NCBI GenBank assembly: GCA_027023145.1 | Contig: JALVWV010000326.1 | Coordinates: 1 to 22,299 of the forward strand | Length of the DNA: 22,299 bases | Reading direction: 5' to 3' | Source of the DNA: Campylobacteraceae bacterium | Lineage (GTDB): Bacteria; Campylobacterota; Campylobacteria; Campylobacterales; Sulfurovaceae | Shown: positions 20,420 to 22,299 of the stretch, piece by piece | How positions within the stretch are numbered: position 1 is the first letter of the stretch | Layout: each line of letters begins with the position of its first letter | The notes under the pieces: model-generated | Told to the model about the DNA's origin: nothing | What the model saw: only the letters and a program-made list of their open reading frames with translations | Database searches by the model: none | Made by a program: the position numbers and the translations under genes

Positions 20420-22299
20420 CACAATCACGATCATGATCGACGGCATAGCGTGTCAAGCCCAAGAGGGAGAAACCATCCTCAATGTGGCTCGTGCCAACGG
20501 GATTTTTATCCCGGCGATCTGCTACCTGACCCGCTGTTCACCTACACTGGCATGCCGGATCTGTCTGGTCGAAGCCGATGAGAAGCGGGTCTACTCGTGC
20601 AACGCCAAAGTCAAAGAGGGGATGAATGTCATCACCCAAAACGAAGCGATCCTCGAAGAGCGTCGCGCCATCATGGAAGTGTACGACGTCAACCACCCGC
20701 TCCAGTGTGGCGTGTGTGACCAGAGTGGGGAGTGTGAGCTTCAGAACTACACCCTTGAACTCGGAGTAGATAGCCAGCACTATGCCATCCCCGATACCAA
20801 ACGCGGTACCGCCGACTGGAGCAGCGTGCTCCACTATGATGCTGGACTGTGCATCGTCTGCGAACGCTGTGTCACCGTCTGCAAGGATATGATTGGAGAT
20901 GCTGCGATCAAAACCGGTCCCCGTGGCGGTGATCCTCTTGACAAAGCATACAAGGAGACGATGCCTAAAGATGCCTACAGCATGTGGAACAAACTCCAGA
21001 AGTCAGTCATCGTCCCCAGTAATGGAACGGAGTATACCAACTGTTCGGACTGCGGGGAGTGTACAGCGGTGTGTCCGGTGGGGGCATTGACGGAGCAGGA
21101 TTTCGTCTACCAGTCCAACGCTTGGGAACTCAAACAGATCCCGGCCACCTGTGCCCATTGTTCGAGTGGTTGTCACATCTATTATGAGACCAAGCATACC
21201 TCCATTGAGAATCCTGAAACAAAAATTTACCGGGTCAAAAATGAGTGGAACTACCAGTCACTGTGTGGCGCCGGGCGTTTCGGATACGATTACCAGAACA
21301 GTCACGTCACCAAAGACAAGGCAGCTTTTGATCGCGCCGTTGCTGCCCTGCAAAAGGTCGACACCATCCGCTTCAATTCCGTCATCACCAACGAAGAGGC
21401 ACTGATGCTTCAAACGCTCAAAGAGAAGCAGGGGGTCAAACTGGTCAATCCCGAAGCACGAGCGCTCCAATCTTTTCTCCAGTATTATGGGGAGGCTTCA
21501 GGGCAGAGGATCTATCCGGCTGATTTCAAAACAATCATGAAAGAGAGCGATTTTGTCATCACGGTTGGTACCAAACTCCGCAACGACAACCCCAATGTTC
21601 GCTACGTTTTCAACAACATTCAGAAGATGAATAAAGGCGCTGGCTTCTATTTCCATCCGGTGGGCGATACGTTGATTCCCACCTTTGGCAAAACGGTCGC
21701 GACGTTTGAACACAAACCCGGCGAAGAAGAGTTGGCAATGTATCTGATCCTCGATCTCTTCGCTGATCGTGATGCGTTGCCTGACTCGGTACGCAAGACG
21801 ATCGAGGGATACCATGAGTTCCGTACCAAAACCGTGACCGAAAAAGTGATGGAATCGGTCACCACCACCGAAGTGGACAAGGAGACTGGCGAAGAGAAAG
21901 AGGTCACCAAGAAAGTGCCCAAAAACGTCGAAAAAGAGATTGAATACGACCACAATGGCCTCGTAGAAGCCCTCGGAGGTGAGGCAGAAAACTTCGGCGA
22001 CCTCTTTGATAAGATGATGAAGAAAAAAGAGTCGTTTGCCTTGATCCTCGGTGAAGACCTCTATTTCCATCCCCGCGCTAAAAATCTGGCACGACTGGCG
22101 GCACTTGTTGAGACAGCGTGCGGTATGAAGCTGGCGATGGTTCCCCCCAAGAGCAACTCATTGGGGGTCGCATTGATCTGTGATCTCGATCCCGAAGTAG
22201 AGGGTTATGTCGTCGGATACAATGAGCCCGGCGACTTTACCTTGTCAGCGTTGGGTACGGGAGATCTCGATATGCCCGCACTCAACCAGCAGGAAGGGA
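20412..22299 (+). CDS. nuoG: NADH-quinone oxidoreductase subunit G, second copy (3' end outside window)
   Basis: The frame from ATG 20412 stays open to the window edge (629 codons visible). It is clearly paralogous to the first nuoG: N1b C37, C48, C51, C63; N5 H95, C99, C102, C108; ferredoxin-like sets C147/150/153/157 and C211/214/217/221; N7 C247, C250, C254, C285. It ends in the same DLDMPALNQQEG block. It differs by an insertion between the two ferredoxin-like sets (about 165-207) and by a Lys/Glu-rich insertion (about 470-512, EKVMESVTTTEVDKETGEEK...), absent from the first copy. It overlaps the upstream stop by 8 bases and has only a weak ribosome site, so translation is probably coupled. 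I infer both copies could build one complex or two alternative forms. Confidence 0.93.
   Translation, partial: MSNTITIMIDGIACQAQEGETILNVARANGIFIPAICYLTRCSPTLACRICLVEADEKRVYSCNAKVKEGMNVITQNEAILEERRAIMEVYDVNHPLQCGVCDQSGECELQNYTLELGVDSQHYAIPDTKRGTADWSSVLHYDAGLCIVCERCVTVCKDMIGDAAIKTGPRGGDPLDKAYKETMPKDAYSMWNKLQKSVIVPSNGTEYTNCSDCGECTAVCPVGALTEQDFVYQSNAWELKQIPATCAHCSSGCHIYYETKHTSIENPETKIYRVKNEWNYQSLCGAGRFGYDYQNSHVTKDKAAFDRAVAALQKVDTIRFNSVITNEEALMLQTLKEKQGVKLVNPEARALQSFLQYYGEASGQRIYPADFKTIMKESDFVITVGTKLRNDNPNVRYVFNNIQKMNKGAGFYFHPVGDTLIPTFGKTVATFEHKPGEEELAMYLILDLFADRDALPDSVRKTIEGYHEFRTKTVTEKVMESVTTTEVDKETGEEKEVTKKVPKNVEKEIEYDHNGLVEALGGEAENFGDLFDKMMKKKESFALILGEDLYFHPRAKNLARLAALVETACGMKLAMVPPKSNSLGVALICDLDPEVEGYVVGYNEPGDFTLSALGTGDLDMPALNQQEG

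Overview
The window reads as a chromosomal segment of a Campylobacterota (epsilonproteobacterial) chemolithotroph of the Sulfurimonas/Sulfuricurvum/Sulfurovum/Nitratifractor type. The strongest pointer is the complex I operon: nuoA-nuoB-nuoC-nuoD is followed by a tiny cysteine-free NuoE-position protein, a NuoF-position protein with a GltD-like FAD/NAD(P) module, and two consecutive nuoG genes. Dense ATGA-type gene overlaps fit this group. Base composition is, by eye, about half G+C, higher than most members, so I do not name a genus.

Layout. (1) 1-297 is the 3' part of a REP-associated (RAYT/IS200-like) transposase whose coding sequence contains a perfect REP-type hairpin. (2) 313-741 (minus) is RNase HI. 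It diverges from an AlbA_2/HATPase/winged-helix regulator (809-2128) across a 29-bp near-perfect palindrome that carries a TATAAT on each strand. (3) 809-4974 is a tightly overlapped run: regulator, dnaG, a PP-loop tRNA-thiolase-like ATPase, and a 68-aa cysteine-rich protein. A GH26-like lipoprotein glycosidase (4992-6065) follows. (4) 6067-7031 holds a cysteine hydrolase (isochorismatase family) divergent from an HxlR-type regulator. (5) 7032-8252 is an accessory island: a hicAB toxin-antitoxin pair flanked on both sides by clusters of several REP-like palindrome families, including two identical 26-bp copies. It abuts tRNA-Ala(GGC) and tRNA-Glu(TTC) on the minus strand. (6) 8611-12804 carries nfo (endonuclease IV), a fatty-acyl-CoA/AMP ligase and a coupled AAA+ ATPase. 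(7) 12977 to the window end is the nuo operon, cut inside the second nuoG.

How the parts work together. The nuo genes encode the quinone-facing and connecting arms of a proton-pumping complex I. The usual NADH-input module is absent: there is no thioredoxin-fold NuoE and no FMN/NADH domain of NuoF. Instead a NuoF-C-terminal-like remnant, lacking one of its four N3-cluster cysteines, is fused to a GltD/NfnB-like flavoprotein with two Fe-S-type cysteine groups and an NADPH-style YRR motif. Two NuoG paralogues each carry a full set of cysteines for five Fe-S clusters. The electron input to this complex I is therefore the most interesting biology in the window. The second point of interest is the repeat system: REP-like palindromes around hicAB and inside the RAYT gene, suggesting a repeat/transposase partnership at a tRNA-linked island.
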